In this document: piece after piece, positions 16,597-24,167 of the stretch
How the letters are laid out: the number at the start of each line of letters is the position of its first letter
Numbering within the stretch: the first letter of the stretch is position 1
NCBI GenBank assembly: GCA_965247125.1
Contig: CBDFGO010000003.1
Location: 1,922,001 to 1,986,000 of the forward strand
From: CALBJU01 sp965247125
GTDB lineage: Bacteria > Bacteroidota > Rhodothermia > Rhodothermales > UBA10348
Direction: 5' to 3'
Length of the DNA: 64,000 bases
Position numbers and translations under genes: made by a program
The notes under the pieces: model-generated
What the model was told of the DNA's origin: nothing
The model's database searches: none
What the model saw: the letters and a program-made list of their open reading frames with translations, nothing else

Positions 16597-17424
16597 TTAT
16601 GCTGCTTCTTGAAGCGGCTGGTGATTAAAAAATACGTGATCAGGGGTCTTTCTTCCGTGTGAGCTGTGTCGCCTTTCGTTATTGAAGTAGTCGAAGTATA
16701 CAGCAATGGATTTGCGGGCTTCAGCCACACTGTCATAGGCTTTAAGGTACACCTCTTCATATTTCAGGCTACGCCACAGACGTTCAACGAACACGTTGCC
16801 CATCCAGCGTCCTTTGCCATCCATAGAGATTTTGATGTCATGATTCTTCAGCACATCAGTAAAGGCCACGGGTGTGAACTGGCTGCCCTGATCCGTATTG
16901 AAGATCTCTGGCGCTCCATACACGGCGATTGCTTCTTCGAGCGCTTCCACACAGAAGTCGGTGTCCATCGTATTGGAGATCCGGCGTGAGAGTACTTTTC
17001 GGCTGTACCAGTCGATGACGGCGACCAGGTAAACGAATCCCCTTTTCATCGGAATGAATGTGATGTCGCTTGCGTAAACCTGCCGGGGCCGCGTCACGTT
17101 GAGCTTACGCAAGAGATACGGATAAATCTTGTGACCTTTCCCCGGAATCGAGGTCCGTTTCTTAGGATAAATGGCAATAAGGCCCATCAGACGCATTAAT
17201 CGCCGGATTCGATGGCGGCCCACAAAAATACCTCTGTCCTCGAGCGCATCCTTCATGGTGCGCGATCCTCGCGTGGGCCGCTCAAGGTAGAGCTCATCCA
17301 GTTTTTTCATCACGGCCAGGTTCTCTTTGCTCTCGTCCACCGGCTTGTAGTAGGCCGTTGAGCGATTCAGCTCCAGCAGATTGCACTGCCGTTTGATGGA
17401 GAGGTCGTGGATTGGGTCGATCAT
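16597..17424 (-). CDS. IS3-family transposase OrfB
   Basis: This 275-residue transposase has the HTH_21 region (RPTRGSRTMKDALEDRGIFV) and the rve core with the DDE triad: Asp in YASDITFIPM, Asp in NTDQGSQFTP and Glu in VFVERLWRSLK. It ends with the normal C-terminus (YFNNERRHSSHGRKTPDHVF). The sequence is clearly different from the other IS3 element in the window. It is probably made as an OrfAB fusion by frameshifting from the upstream orfA, 15 bp away. All catalytic residues are present, so it may be active. Confidence 0.9.
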   Translation of the reverse strand: MIDPIHDLSIKRQCNLLELNRSTAYYKPVDESKENLAVMKKLDELYLERPTRGSRTMKDALEDRGIFVGRHRIRRLMRLMGLIAIYPKKRTSIPGKGHKIYPYLLRKLNVTRPRQVYASDITFIPMKRGFVYLVAVIDWYSRKVLSRRISNTMDTDFCVEALEEAIAVYGAPEIFNTDQGSQFTPVAFTDVLKNHDIKISMDGKGRWMGNVFVERLWRSLKYEEVYLKAYDSVAEARKSIAVYFDYFNNERRHSSHGRKTPDHVFFNHQPLQEAA

Positions 17425-17438
17425 TTGGCGGCGCTCAC

Positions 17439-17726
17439 CTACTGGGTGCGACCGAGCGCTTTGGATAAAAAATCCTTCTCCATCGAAAGCTCGCCAATTT
17501 TGGCGTGAAGCTCCTTGATCTGGCCCTCCTCGTTGTGCTTTCTGGAATACCCTTTTTCAAAGACCTCTTCAGCGTCCTGAATCAGCTTCTTTTTCCACGT
17601 CTGAATCTGGTTCGGATGAACCTGGAACTGGTCTGCCAACTCAGCCATTGTGCGATCTCCTTTGACCGCCGCCAGCGCTACGTTCGCTTTGAATGTGTTG
17701 CTGTGGTTTCTTCTTTTGCGACTCAT
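17439..17726 (-). CDS. IS3-family transposase OrfA
   Basis: From the ATG at 17726 this is a 95-residue OrfA with an HTH (ALAAVKGDRTMAELADQFQV and HPNQIQTWKKKLIQ) and a C-terminal coiled coil (EEGQIKELHAKIGELSMEKDF). A start at 17762 would add 12 residues of no family character. It precedes orfB on the minus strand in the usual IS3 arrangement. Confidence 0.85.
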   Translation of the reverse strand: MSRKRRNHSNTFKANVALAAVKGDRTMAELADQFQVHPNQIQTWKKKLIQDAEEVFEKGYSRKHNEEGQIKELHAKIGELSMEKDFLSKALGRTQ

Positions 17727-17916
17727 CGTTTGTATCCTTTCTTGAGGGTGATAAGATCGCAAGACTCCACCTTATTTGTTGTTCAGACTGTCCGATGAAT
17801 CAGGACCATCTCTGGCTCGCGTTACTAGGCATACGAAAAAATTACGAGACTGTCCGACGGTGGGGGTACTTGAAATTGAAACAGATACCTTGAATTAAAA
17901 TCAATATCTGCACCAT

Positions 17917-19380
17917 TTGCCCAAATACTTCTCCAAATCAAAATTCCTCTCCGGCTCCCAGTGCCACAAGAAGCTCTGGCTGGAGGTCAACCGCCGCGAC
18001 CTTGCGACGCCCGTCTCGGCTGCCAAAGAATGGGTATTCGAACAAGGCCATCAGATTGGCCATCTGGCTACTGAACAGTTACCAGGCGGTGTTGAAGTAG
18101 ATCATTCGGACTTCTTCGGCGCGGTTTGTGAGACGCAGAAGTTGATGGAAACCGATGTGCCGGCCATCTTTGAGGCCACCTTCCGTGTCGGCAGACTGTA
18201 CGCGCGCGTTGATGTCCTGCGTCGAACACCCTACGGATGGGATCTCATCGAGGTAAAGGGCTCAACAAAGGCCAAGCCTGTCCACATCATTGACATCGCC
18301 TTTCAATATCACCTCCTGAAGAAGGCCGGCGTCACTGTGACGGGTCTCTACTTGATGCACGTGAACAGAGAATATGTCCACCCGAATAGTGGCGATTTTC
18401 TCGTGATGGAGGATGTGGGTCAAGAGGTAGAGACCGTGCTCCCCGCCGTCGTATCCGAGCTCAAAAGTCTACTAGGAGTGATGGACCGTGATGAGCCAGA
18501 TGTCCCCATCGGCGTGCATTGCAGCGTTCCGTACGACTGTCCTTTTCAGGAGCACTGTTGGTTATTTCTACCGACGGAGTCCGTGCTGACCATTCCGAGC
18601 ATGAAAAAGACCAAAGCGTTTGAGATGGTTCACGCCGGGATCCATAACGCCTGCGATGTCCCGGAAGACATGCACCTCAGCGACAAACAAAGAGCCTACG
18701 TCAACCGGCTACGCACGGGAGAAGTGGATTTCGACATGAGTGGAATTGAATCCATGCTCGCCGATCTTACTCCCCCCTACTACTTCCTCGATTTCGAAAC
18801 GGATAACCCCGCTCTTCCACGCGCAGATGGCCTGTCTCCGTATGCGAAGATGCCCTATCAATACAGCTGCCACATCGTCGACTCGGATGGCAGCATGCGA
18901 CATGTCGAATACCTGCATGACGACCTGTCAGACCCTCATTCCTCGTTGGCTTCCCGTCTGGTCGGTGACCTCGGCGATAATGGATCCATCATAGCGTATA
19001 ACGCCGGTTTTGAGCAAGGAGTGATTCGAGATCTGGCGGCACGTGTGCCTTCTTTATCGGCGGAGCTGCTGGCGCTGAATGATCGATTCTGGGATCTGCT
19101 GGTTCTGGTCCGGAAATACATTGAGCACCCAGGCTTCTTGGGCTCCAAATCCATCAAGAATGTGCTACCCGTGCTTGTACCGGGGTTTTCTTACGACGGC
19201 ATGGTTGTCGCCAACGGAAGTGACGCTGGAGGATGGTGGAATAAGATGATCCGGATGGAAGACGGAGTGGCGAAAGACGTGATTCATTCGGATCTACTCG
19301 CCTACTGCAAAATGGACACCCTGGCGATGGTTAAGATTTGGGAGGAACTTGAGAGCCTTGTTGACGCGTTGCCTAGATAG
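17917..19380 (+). CDS. DUF2779 nuclease: Cas4-like PD-(D/E)XK domain fused to a DEDD-type exonuclease-like domain
   Basis: This 487-residue protein starts at a TTG (17917); the frame is closed upstream at 17896, and the N-terminus LPKYFSKSKFLSGSQC matches the family opening. The N-terminal half is Cas4/RecB-like: Asp99 in RVDVL, then Glu112-x-Lys114 in LIEVKGS. Four cysteines (16, 202, 208, 214) are placed to bind an Fe-S cluster. The C-terminal half (DUF2779) looks like an RNase H-fold exonuclease, with Asp292 and Glu294 in FLDFETD, the IIAYNAGFEQGVIRDLA segment and a final Asp in YCKMDTLAM. It lies 398 bp upstream of the SIR2-HerA pair on the same strand, so a shared defence role is possible but unproven. 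Confidence 0.75.
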   Translation: MPKYFSKSKFLSGSQCHKKLWLEVNRRDLATPVSAAKEWVFEQGHQIGHLATEQLPGGVEVDHSDFFGAVCETQKLMETDVPAIFEATFRVGRLYARVDVLRRTPYGWDLIEVKGSTKAKPVHIIDIAFQYHLLKKAGVTVTGLYLMHVNREYVHPNSGDFLVMEDVGQEVETVLPAVVSELKSLLGVMDRDEPDVPIGVHCSVPYDCPFQEHCWLFLPTESVLTIPSMKKTKAFEMVHAGIHNACDVPEDMHLSDKQRAYVNRLRTGEVDFDMSGIESMLADLTPPYYFLDFETDNPALPRADGLSPYAKMPYQYSCHIVDSDGSMRHVEYLHDDLSDPHSSLASRLVGDLGDNGSIIAYNAGFEQGVIRDLAARVPSLSAELLALNDRFWDLLVLVRKYIEHPGFLGSKSIKNVLPVLVPGFSYDGMVVANGSDAGGWWNKMIRMEDGVAKDVIHSDLLAYCKMDTLAMVKIWEELESLVDALPR

Positions 19381-19778
19381 AAGCTTAGAACTTCCGAGAC
19401 GAGCTCTTATAACAAACTCGAGTTCAGCGTGATGTTCAATTGGGTGAAGAGTCCCGGGACAACCTTTGTCTTCTGGCCAATTTGCGTTCAGGTGATTGCG
19501 AACGCACGGAATAAGGGGGGCAGACGAGGGAGGCGCAGCTTCCCAACTAACGAAGGATGCGAAGAATCCGAGTAATTCCGGTTTATCGTTTTGGTTTCCT
19601 TTGGTACTCTAATAAATAATATGCAGACCAGCGAAATACTGATATCAATATCTCTACGTATTACGGCCCATTGACGTAACTGTTTATATCACTTAATCTT
19701 ATGGTCGTATACACTCCACTGCGGGACGTCATTTCGCCGTCGACAGTTCTGTAGATCTTCCTGTTATACGAAATAGGA
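19381..19778 (+). promoter_or_regulatory. 398-bp leader of the SIR2-HerA operon with a promoter-like site
   Basis: No gene was found here. TTGACG at 19671-19676 and TAATCT at 19694-19699 are separated by 17 bp, resembling a sigma-70 promoter about 80 bp before the SIR2 start. Bacteroidota promoters often follow a different consensus, so this is tentative. The left 250 bp show nothing clear. Confidence 0.35.
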
Positions 19779-20624
19779 ATGCCAAGACAAGACGCATTTA
19801 TTTCAACATTGGAGCGCGAAGTTTCTCAACAGCTTCAGTCAAGGAAGGTAGGATATCTGCTGGGAGCAGGATCCTCCTATCTCAACGGAAATGGATATCC
19901 ACTTGCGTCTGATTTGTGGAGCAATATTCGTGAACGAATTTCCGATGCGTCTAAACGGGATGAAATTCAGGCCGTTTTGGACGATGGAGCGAATGGAATT
20001 GAACATGCGTTGGATTTGCTGGACGACGGAGGGGCGACCGACAGTCCGTACCGACATTTGGTAACCGAGGCAATCGCGGAATTATTTTTGGAAATATCTC
20101 CCCCCCTCGAGAAACACATTGAATTTCTGAAAAGCTTAGAAGCCCGCAATGAAGCCAAAACAACAATCTTTAGTTTGAATTATGACCCTCTAATCGAAAG
20201 GGCTGCTGACATCGCCAAAATCAGAGTTATTGATGGATTCGTTGGATCTGAAAGCGCCTTTTTCAATTCGTCAGTATTTGAGGAATCTATCGGAACAACT
20301 AGAGGCGGATTCCGCGGAAGGAGGATGGAGATTACTTCGCTTCCCATTCGTCTGGTAAAGTTGCATGGGTCAATTGGTTGGTCCGAAGACGATGCTCAGA
20401 TTAGCCGCCGTGGACCTCATGGATTAGCGTTGCAACCAACACAAAAACGACTGATGATACCACCACAAAGAAGAAAAGCGGTTGATACAATGTACCCTCC
20501 GTACTCCTCTTTGTGGTCCATTTTTAGGGGTGTGTTCGGCCACGGTGGTGCTCCGATCCATCGCTTAGTTGTTATTGGATACGGGTTCCAAGATGAACAC
20601 GTAAACGCGGTAGTTGAAGCTTAG
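19779..20624 (+). CDS. SIR2-family NADase of a SIR2-HerA defence system, ended by an in-frame amber codon
   Basis: SIR2 effectors of anti-phage systems degrade NAD+. This 281-residue frame has the nucleotide-binding motif GAGSS (residues 29-33), catalytic Asn134 in FSLNYDPLIE, His196 in VKLHGSIGW and the late IGYGFQDEHVN segment. It stops at TAG (20622-20624). The same frame continues without another stop to TAA at 20742-20744 and encodes 39 further family-like residues (RWSNETNIIIVTESRS, then HGPGHDELWSFENL). That end lies 2 bp before herA, which suggests the original gene was 19779-20744. The TAG is therefore probably a nonsense mutation, or is read through. The active site itself is complete. 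Confidence 0.8.
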   Translation: MPRQDAFISTLEREVSQQLQSRKVGYLLGAGSSYLNGNGYPLASDLWSNIRERISDASKRDEIQAVLDDGANGIEHALDLLDDGGATDSPYRHLVTEAIAELFLEISPPLEKHIEFLKSLEARNEAKTTIFSLNYDPLIERAADIAKIRVIDGFVGSESAFFNSSVFEESIGTTRGGFRGRRMEITSLPIRLVKLHGSIGWSEDDAQISRRGPHGLALQPTQKRLMIPPQRRKAVDTMYPPYSSLWSIFRGVFGHGGAPIHRLVVIGYGFQDEHVNAVVEA

Positions 20625-20746
20625 AGATGGTCAAACGAGACAAATATTATTATCGTAACTGAATCAAGGAGTTCATTATATGGGGAGCACGGACCCGGCC
20701 ACGATGAATTGTGGAGCTTTGAGAACTTAACATTGCAGGTGTAAAC

Positions 20747-22432
20747 ATGTCAGATCCTTGTACTGTTGTAGGCCATGTTGCGGATGTCGCAGGGGCTATG
20801 ATTACGATTGTCCTGACTTCAGATGAGCAGTCAGGGCCCCCTACAGTTACTATTGGAGATGAAGATATAGTCGTCGGCCGCCTTGGTTCATATTTAAAGA
20901 TTCAACAAGGCTCCAATAGTGTAATTGCGGTAGTGACTCGAGTAACAGAGCATGAGCTCCTGTCTCCAATTCAAATAGAGGGCTACGGGGAAGAACCAGC
21001 CAAACTTCCGTTCGCCAAACGCATAGCCAAGCTGACTCCAATTGGTGCGCTGAACTCAGAGGGAGAATTTGTTCGAGGGGTAGGGCAATATCCTACCACC
21101 GGTGCGCAGGTTTGTGCAATGAGCTCTGATGAGATCGCAAGAATGTTCTCGAAGTTTCAGTCGAAAGACTATTCAGTTGGAGTGGTTTCATCGGCTCCTG
21201 ACATGAGAGTCTATTTGGATCCGACCAATTTGTTTGGTAGGCATTTCGCAGTTCTTGGGCAAACAGGTGCCAGAAAATCATGGACAGTCGCTTCCCTGCT
21301 TCAGGCCGCAACATCAACAATGCCCAATTCTCATATAGTCATTCTTGACCTTCATGGTGAATATTGTTGGAAACAAGATGATGGTGAACTCAGCTTCGCC
21401 TTCGACGATTCAGTTGTCCGGCACATAGATGCACGGGATCTCGAAATCCCGTACTGGTTGCTGACATACGCAGAGCTTTGCGATTTGTTAATCGATCATA
21501 CAGATTTCAGCGCACATAATCAGGTCGCTGCATTCAGAGATGTTCTAGGTCGTTTGAGAATTGCCGAGGGAGAAAAACTGGGACTAGACCGAACGACGCT
21601 AGACACTCCAGTTTGGTTTGACATATTCGAATTGAGAGGGGAAATAGAAGCACTTAATGGTCAAGTGCCTGGGCAGCGAGGCCCTAAAAATGGCCCTCTA
21701 ACAGGCAAGTTTGACGATTTTTTGATGAGGCTCGACAGTAAACTGAACGATGTCAGATACGATTTCTTACTTAAACCCTCCAATCGGAATCATTCTGATT
21801 CGCTAGAGTCACTTCTTCGTGACTTTGTTGGACTGGGAGACCCGAAAAGAAACATCACTGTGATTGATTTGTCTTCCGTTCCATTCGACGTCCGTCCAAC
21901 CGTTGCTGCTCAAATCGGAAGATTGTCTTTTGAATTCAACTATTGGAATCCCGAATACCGTCAATTTCCATTGTTGCTGGTTTGTGAGGAAGCGCACAAC
22001 TACATCCCCAGATCTGCAAAAAGCCAGTTTGCGGGATCACGCAAATCAATGGAACGAATTGCAAAAGAAGGGAGAAAGTACGGTGTTGGACTGGCCGTAG
22101 TCAGCCAAAGACCGCATGAGGTATCTGAAACAGTGTTGTCACAGTGTGGAACATTTCTGTGTCTCAGAATCACAAATCCTCATGATCAGAATTACGTGAA
22201 GAGCTTGGTCCCTGAGAGTGAAGGAGACTTGGTAAGTATCCTTTCGGGATTGGGAAGAGGTGAAGCTTTGATCCTAGGAGAAGCTGTTCCGATACCATCT
22301 CGAGTTCAAATCGATCTTCCAAATCCGACCCCGAATAGTGATGACGTGGATTTTTACTCCGAGTGGAAAGATGGGGTTCAAGATCTCGATGTTGCAAAGA
22401 TCGTCGATCGTTGGAGATCCCAAGAAAGGTGA
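20747..22432 (+). CDS. herA: HerA-type ATPase of a SIR2-HerA defence system, with an altered Walker A motif
   Basis: HerA proteins are hexameric FtsK/HerA-fold ATPases. With SIR2 partners they form large anti-phage complexes. This 561-residue protein has a HAS-barrel-like N-terminus (about residues 1-110) and the ATPase core, with Walker B LLLVCEEAHNYIP and the downstream VSQRPHEVSETVLSQCGTF segment typical of the family. The P-loop reads GQTGARKSWT (171-180): Arg176 (codon AGA at 21272-21274) replaces the conserved Gly before Lys177. One G-to-A change from GGA would create it. ATP binding may be lost. It lies directly after the natural end of the SIR2 frame, so the two are an operon. Confidence 0.85.
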   Translation: MSDPCTVVGHVADVAGAMITIVLTSDEQSGPPTVTIGDEDIVVGRLGSYLKIQQGSNSVIAVVTRVTEHELLSPIQIEGYGEEPAKLPFAKRIAKLTPIGALNSEGEFVRGVGQYPTTGAQVCAMSSDEIARMFSKFQSKDYSVGVVSSAPDMRVYLDPTNLFGRHFAVLGQTGARKSWTVASLLQAATSTMPNSHIVILDLHGEYCWKQDDGELSFAFDDSVVRHIDARDLEIPYWLLTYAELCDLLIDHTDFSAHNQVAAFRDVLGRLRIAEGEKLGLDRTTLDTPVWFDIFELRGEIEALNGQVPGQRGPKNGPLTGKFDDFLMRLDSKLNDVRYDFLLKPSNRNHSDSLESLLRDFVGLGDPKRNITVIDLSSVPFDVRPTVAAQIGRLSFEFNYWNPEYRQFPLLLVCEEAHNYIPRSAKSQFAGSRKSMERIAKEGRKYGVGLAVVSQRPHEVSETVLSQCGTFLCLRITNPHDQNYVKSLVPESEGDLVSILSGLGRGEALILGEAVPIPSRVQIDLPNPTPNSDDVDFYSEWKDGVQDLDVAKIVDRWRSQER

Positions 22433-22714
22433 TCGTGGCCACAAGATCCTATTTCGTATAACACCTTTAAGAAGGCCGATGTCAATAGGGCGTAGCTCTT
22501 TCATGTGCTTTTTTTCTAGCAGTTCGATTCAAAGGCTGTTCTGCGTGGCGCCCGCTTCGTATCGATTCGAATAACCACATCTAGTGGCAACCAAACACCT
22601 TTTCGGTCCCATCATTCCTATTGAATGATTGCTCTCGTGAGCCGTCCCAGATACGATCCTGGTTAGAACGCTGAGCTTCCCAATCAAGCGCATGGATCTG
22701 TCGGACAGATCCAG
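22433..22714. other. Gap after herA with a perfect hairpin next to the IS110 transposase
   Basis: This 282-bp gap separates the herA stop from the convergent IS110-family transposase stop. GGATCTGTC and GACAGATCC at 22694-22712 form a perfect 9-bp inverted repeat around one G, right after the transposase stop codon. A 12-bp sequence (ATCAAGCGCATG at 22683-22694) recurs at 23809-23820. If this element belongs to the IS1111 group, its bridge RNA would be expected on this side of the transposase. I see no further gene here. Confidence 0.4.
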
Positions 22715-23820
22715 TTATGCATCGGGGCTTGCCCTGCGAGGCCACGAGGAGAGCTTGGAGCGTTCCAATCTCATTCCTTTGAATAGTTGGTTATACGGCT
22801 TATCCGTCTGGAGCACGAAGTAAACGGACCTTGCGATTTCTTTGGCCACGAGCGCACGGGCAATGGGCGCTCCTTTCTTTCTGGCCATGCGGTGATAATA
22901 CTTTTTCACGATGGGGTAGTACTGGATGGCCCGCGTGGCCGCGTGCGAGAAAGCAATCTTGAGATACTTGTTGCCCTCTTTCGAGGATCGGTGGCGCGTT
23001 TTGCCGCCTGAGTTATGCGCTCCCGGAACGAGGCGGCAGTAGGAATAGAAGTTCTTCACGCTCGCAAAGCGTTCGATGCCATCGACCTCGAGATAGATCG
23101 TAAATGCGTTCAGCCTTCCAATACCCGGAATCCAGAGCAGTCGCTGAATGTCTTCACTATCAAGAAGAAGGGCATTTAGCGCCCGGTCGATCATCTTGAT
23201 CTGCTCGTTGATCAATGCCACTCGTTCGGAGTGAAGGCCAGCCTGAAGACGAAAGAGTTCAGGCAAATCATCAACTGAATCTGTGTTGAACTTCTCGAGC
23301 ACCCGGTGCACCGAGTTTTGTGCCGATACTCGTTTCTCGACCAGGTGCAGACGAGTGCGAAGCGTGTCTCGGACATCGCGCATCTCCGATGATATTTTGT
23401 GGGCTTCCGGGATCAATCCCACCCTGAGCAGCTGAGCCAGTGTGTGCGCATCGACCTTGTCGGTTTTGACCTTCGCGTAGGATATCGCCTTGACAAACTT
23501 GGCGTGGGCCAGGCTGAGATCAACTCCTTCTCGTTCGAGCAGATCGTTCATCCAGTACCAGCCCGTTGTCGTTTCAACGGTTGCGTGGTGCTCTCCTGGA
23601 AGGGTTCGGAAGTAGGCCCGAATCGAATCCGGATTGTTTTTGAGTTTTACGGAGCGTACGATATCTCCGTCTGAATCGAGTGTGGTCAGAAAGCTTGTTC
23701 GCTTATGCTGATCGATACCCGTGAAATAGACTGTTTCCATGAGGTGCCTCTGTTTTTGAGTTAGATCTATGCACTCCTAATGTCGGAGGCAGGGGCCTTC
23801 TTGGAAATATCAAGCGCATG
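22683..23820 (-). mobile_element. IS110-family insertion sequence, approximate limits
   Basis: The limits are set by a 12-bp direct repeat, ATCAAGCGCATG, at 22683-22694 and 23809-23820, and by homology to another locus that begins at about 23846. The resulting unit is about 1.13 kb and holds one transposase gene. IS110 elements lack terminal inverted repeats, so the true ends may extend some way on the 3' side. Non-coding DNA upstream of the transposase is short (about 80-105 bp). Confidence 0.55.
22715..23740 (-). CDS. IS110-family DEDD transposase (bridge-RNA-guided recombinase type)
   Basis: This 341-residue protein has the N-terminal RuvC-like DEDD domain, with Asp9 in FTGIDQHKRT, VETTTGWYW and the KVKTDKVDAHTLAQLL block. 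A coiled-coil stretch (about 120-195) and the C-terminal Transposase_20 domain follow (LLWIPGIGRLNAFTIYLEV and YCRLVPGAHNSGGKTRH). IS110 enzymes use a catalytic Ser in the C-terminal domain and an element-encoded bridge RNA. The start codon at 23740 is preceded by GAGGCACC. The frame is intact. Confidence 0.9.
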   Translation of the reverse strand: METVYFTGIDQHKRTSFLTTLDSDGDIVRSVKLKNNPDSIRAYFRTLPGEHHATVETTTGWYWMNDLLEREGVDLSLAHAKFVKAISYAKVKTDKVDAHTLAQLLRVGLIPEAHKISSEMRDVRDTLRTRLHLVEKRVSAQNSVHRVLEKFNTDSVDDLPELFRLQAGLHSERVALINEQIKMIDRALNALLLDSEDIQRLLWIPGIGRLNAFTIYLEVDGIERFASVKNFYSYCRLVPGAHNSGGKTRHRSSKEGNKYLKIAFSHAATRAIQYYPIVKKYYHRMARKKGAPIARALVAKEIARSVYFVLQTDKPYNQLFKGMRLERSKLSSWPRRASPDA

Positions 23821-23861
23821 TTGCGGACTTCCACGACTCGCGGAGTCTGACCCAAAGGGTC

Positions 23862-24140
23862 CTACGAAGGAATCACGACGCGTAACCCATCTTTCATTGC
23901 CGATTCGTGTGCGCAGATTCCAGTCATCGTCCAATTAGCCGCGGCCGGTGCATCAGCGATCGACTGCCGCTGTTCCTGGATCGATGAGATGAACTCGTGC
24001 ACGAGGTGCGGGTGCGAACCGCCATGGCCACCGCCCTGGATGAAGGATGTGTGTTCGTGTTCGTGTTCGTGTTCGTCGTCGTACACCCCCGCCTGCGTAA
24101 AACCGGAAATCTCCGGCGGCAACCGGTGACCATAGTCCGA
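23862..24140 (-). pseudogene. Duplicated 3' fragment of the Gfo/Idh/MocA oxidoreductase gene
   Basis: This segment matches the last part of the oxidoreductase gene at 30204-30470 almost base for base. The shared DNA begins around 23846/30186, beyond the stop codon. It encodes the same C-terminal residues (YGHRLPPEISGFTQAGVYDD, then SFIQGGGHGGSHPHLVHEF). It has four copies of GTGTTC at 24051-24074 where the full gene has two, giving an extended Glu-His repeat. The homology stops after DYGHRLP, and the sequence upstream belongs to the 3' side of the beta-helix gene. There is no start codon, so it is a dead fragment. Confidence 0.8.
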
Positions 24141-24167
24141 ATGATCTCTGGAGCACACCTCCGCCAA

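Larger units (their letters stand above)
16574..17774 (-). mobile_element. Second IS3-family insertion sequence
   Basis: The inner ends share AGGTGGA(A/G)TCTTGCG as inverted repeats, starting at about 16576 and ending at about 17772. The element encodes orfA and orfB on the minus strand. It abuts the first IS3 element within about 2 bp. No matching 3-4 bp target duplication could be seen, so its exact borders are uncertain by a few bases. Confidence 0.75.

Noticed and set aside
12971..17774. The two adjacent IS3-family elements as one composite transposon
   Set aside because: They have different ends and different transposases, and no cargo lies between them. They are simply adjacent.
24051..24074. 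GTGTTC hexanucleotide run as a regulatory repeat
   Set aside because: It is in the coding frame of the duplicated oxidoreductase tail and is explained by an extended Glu-His stretch.
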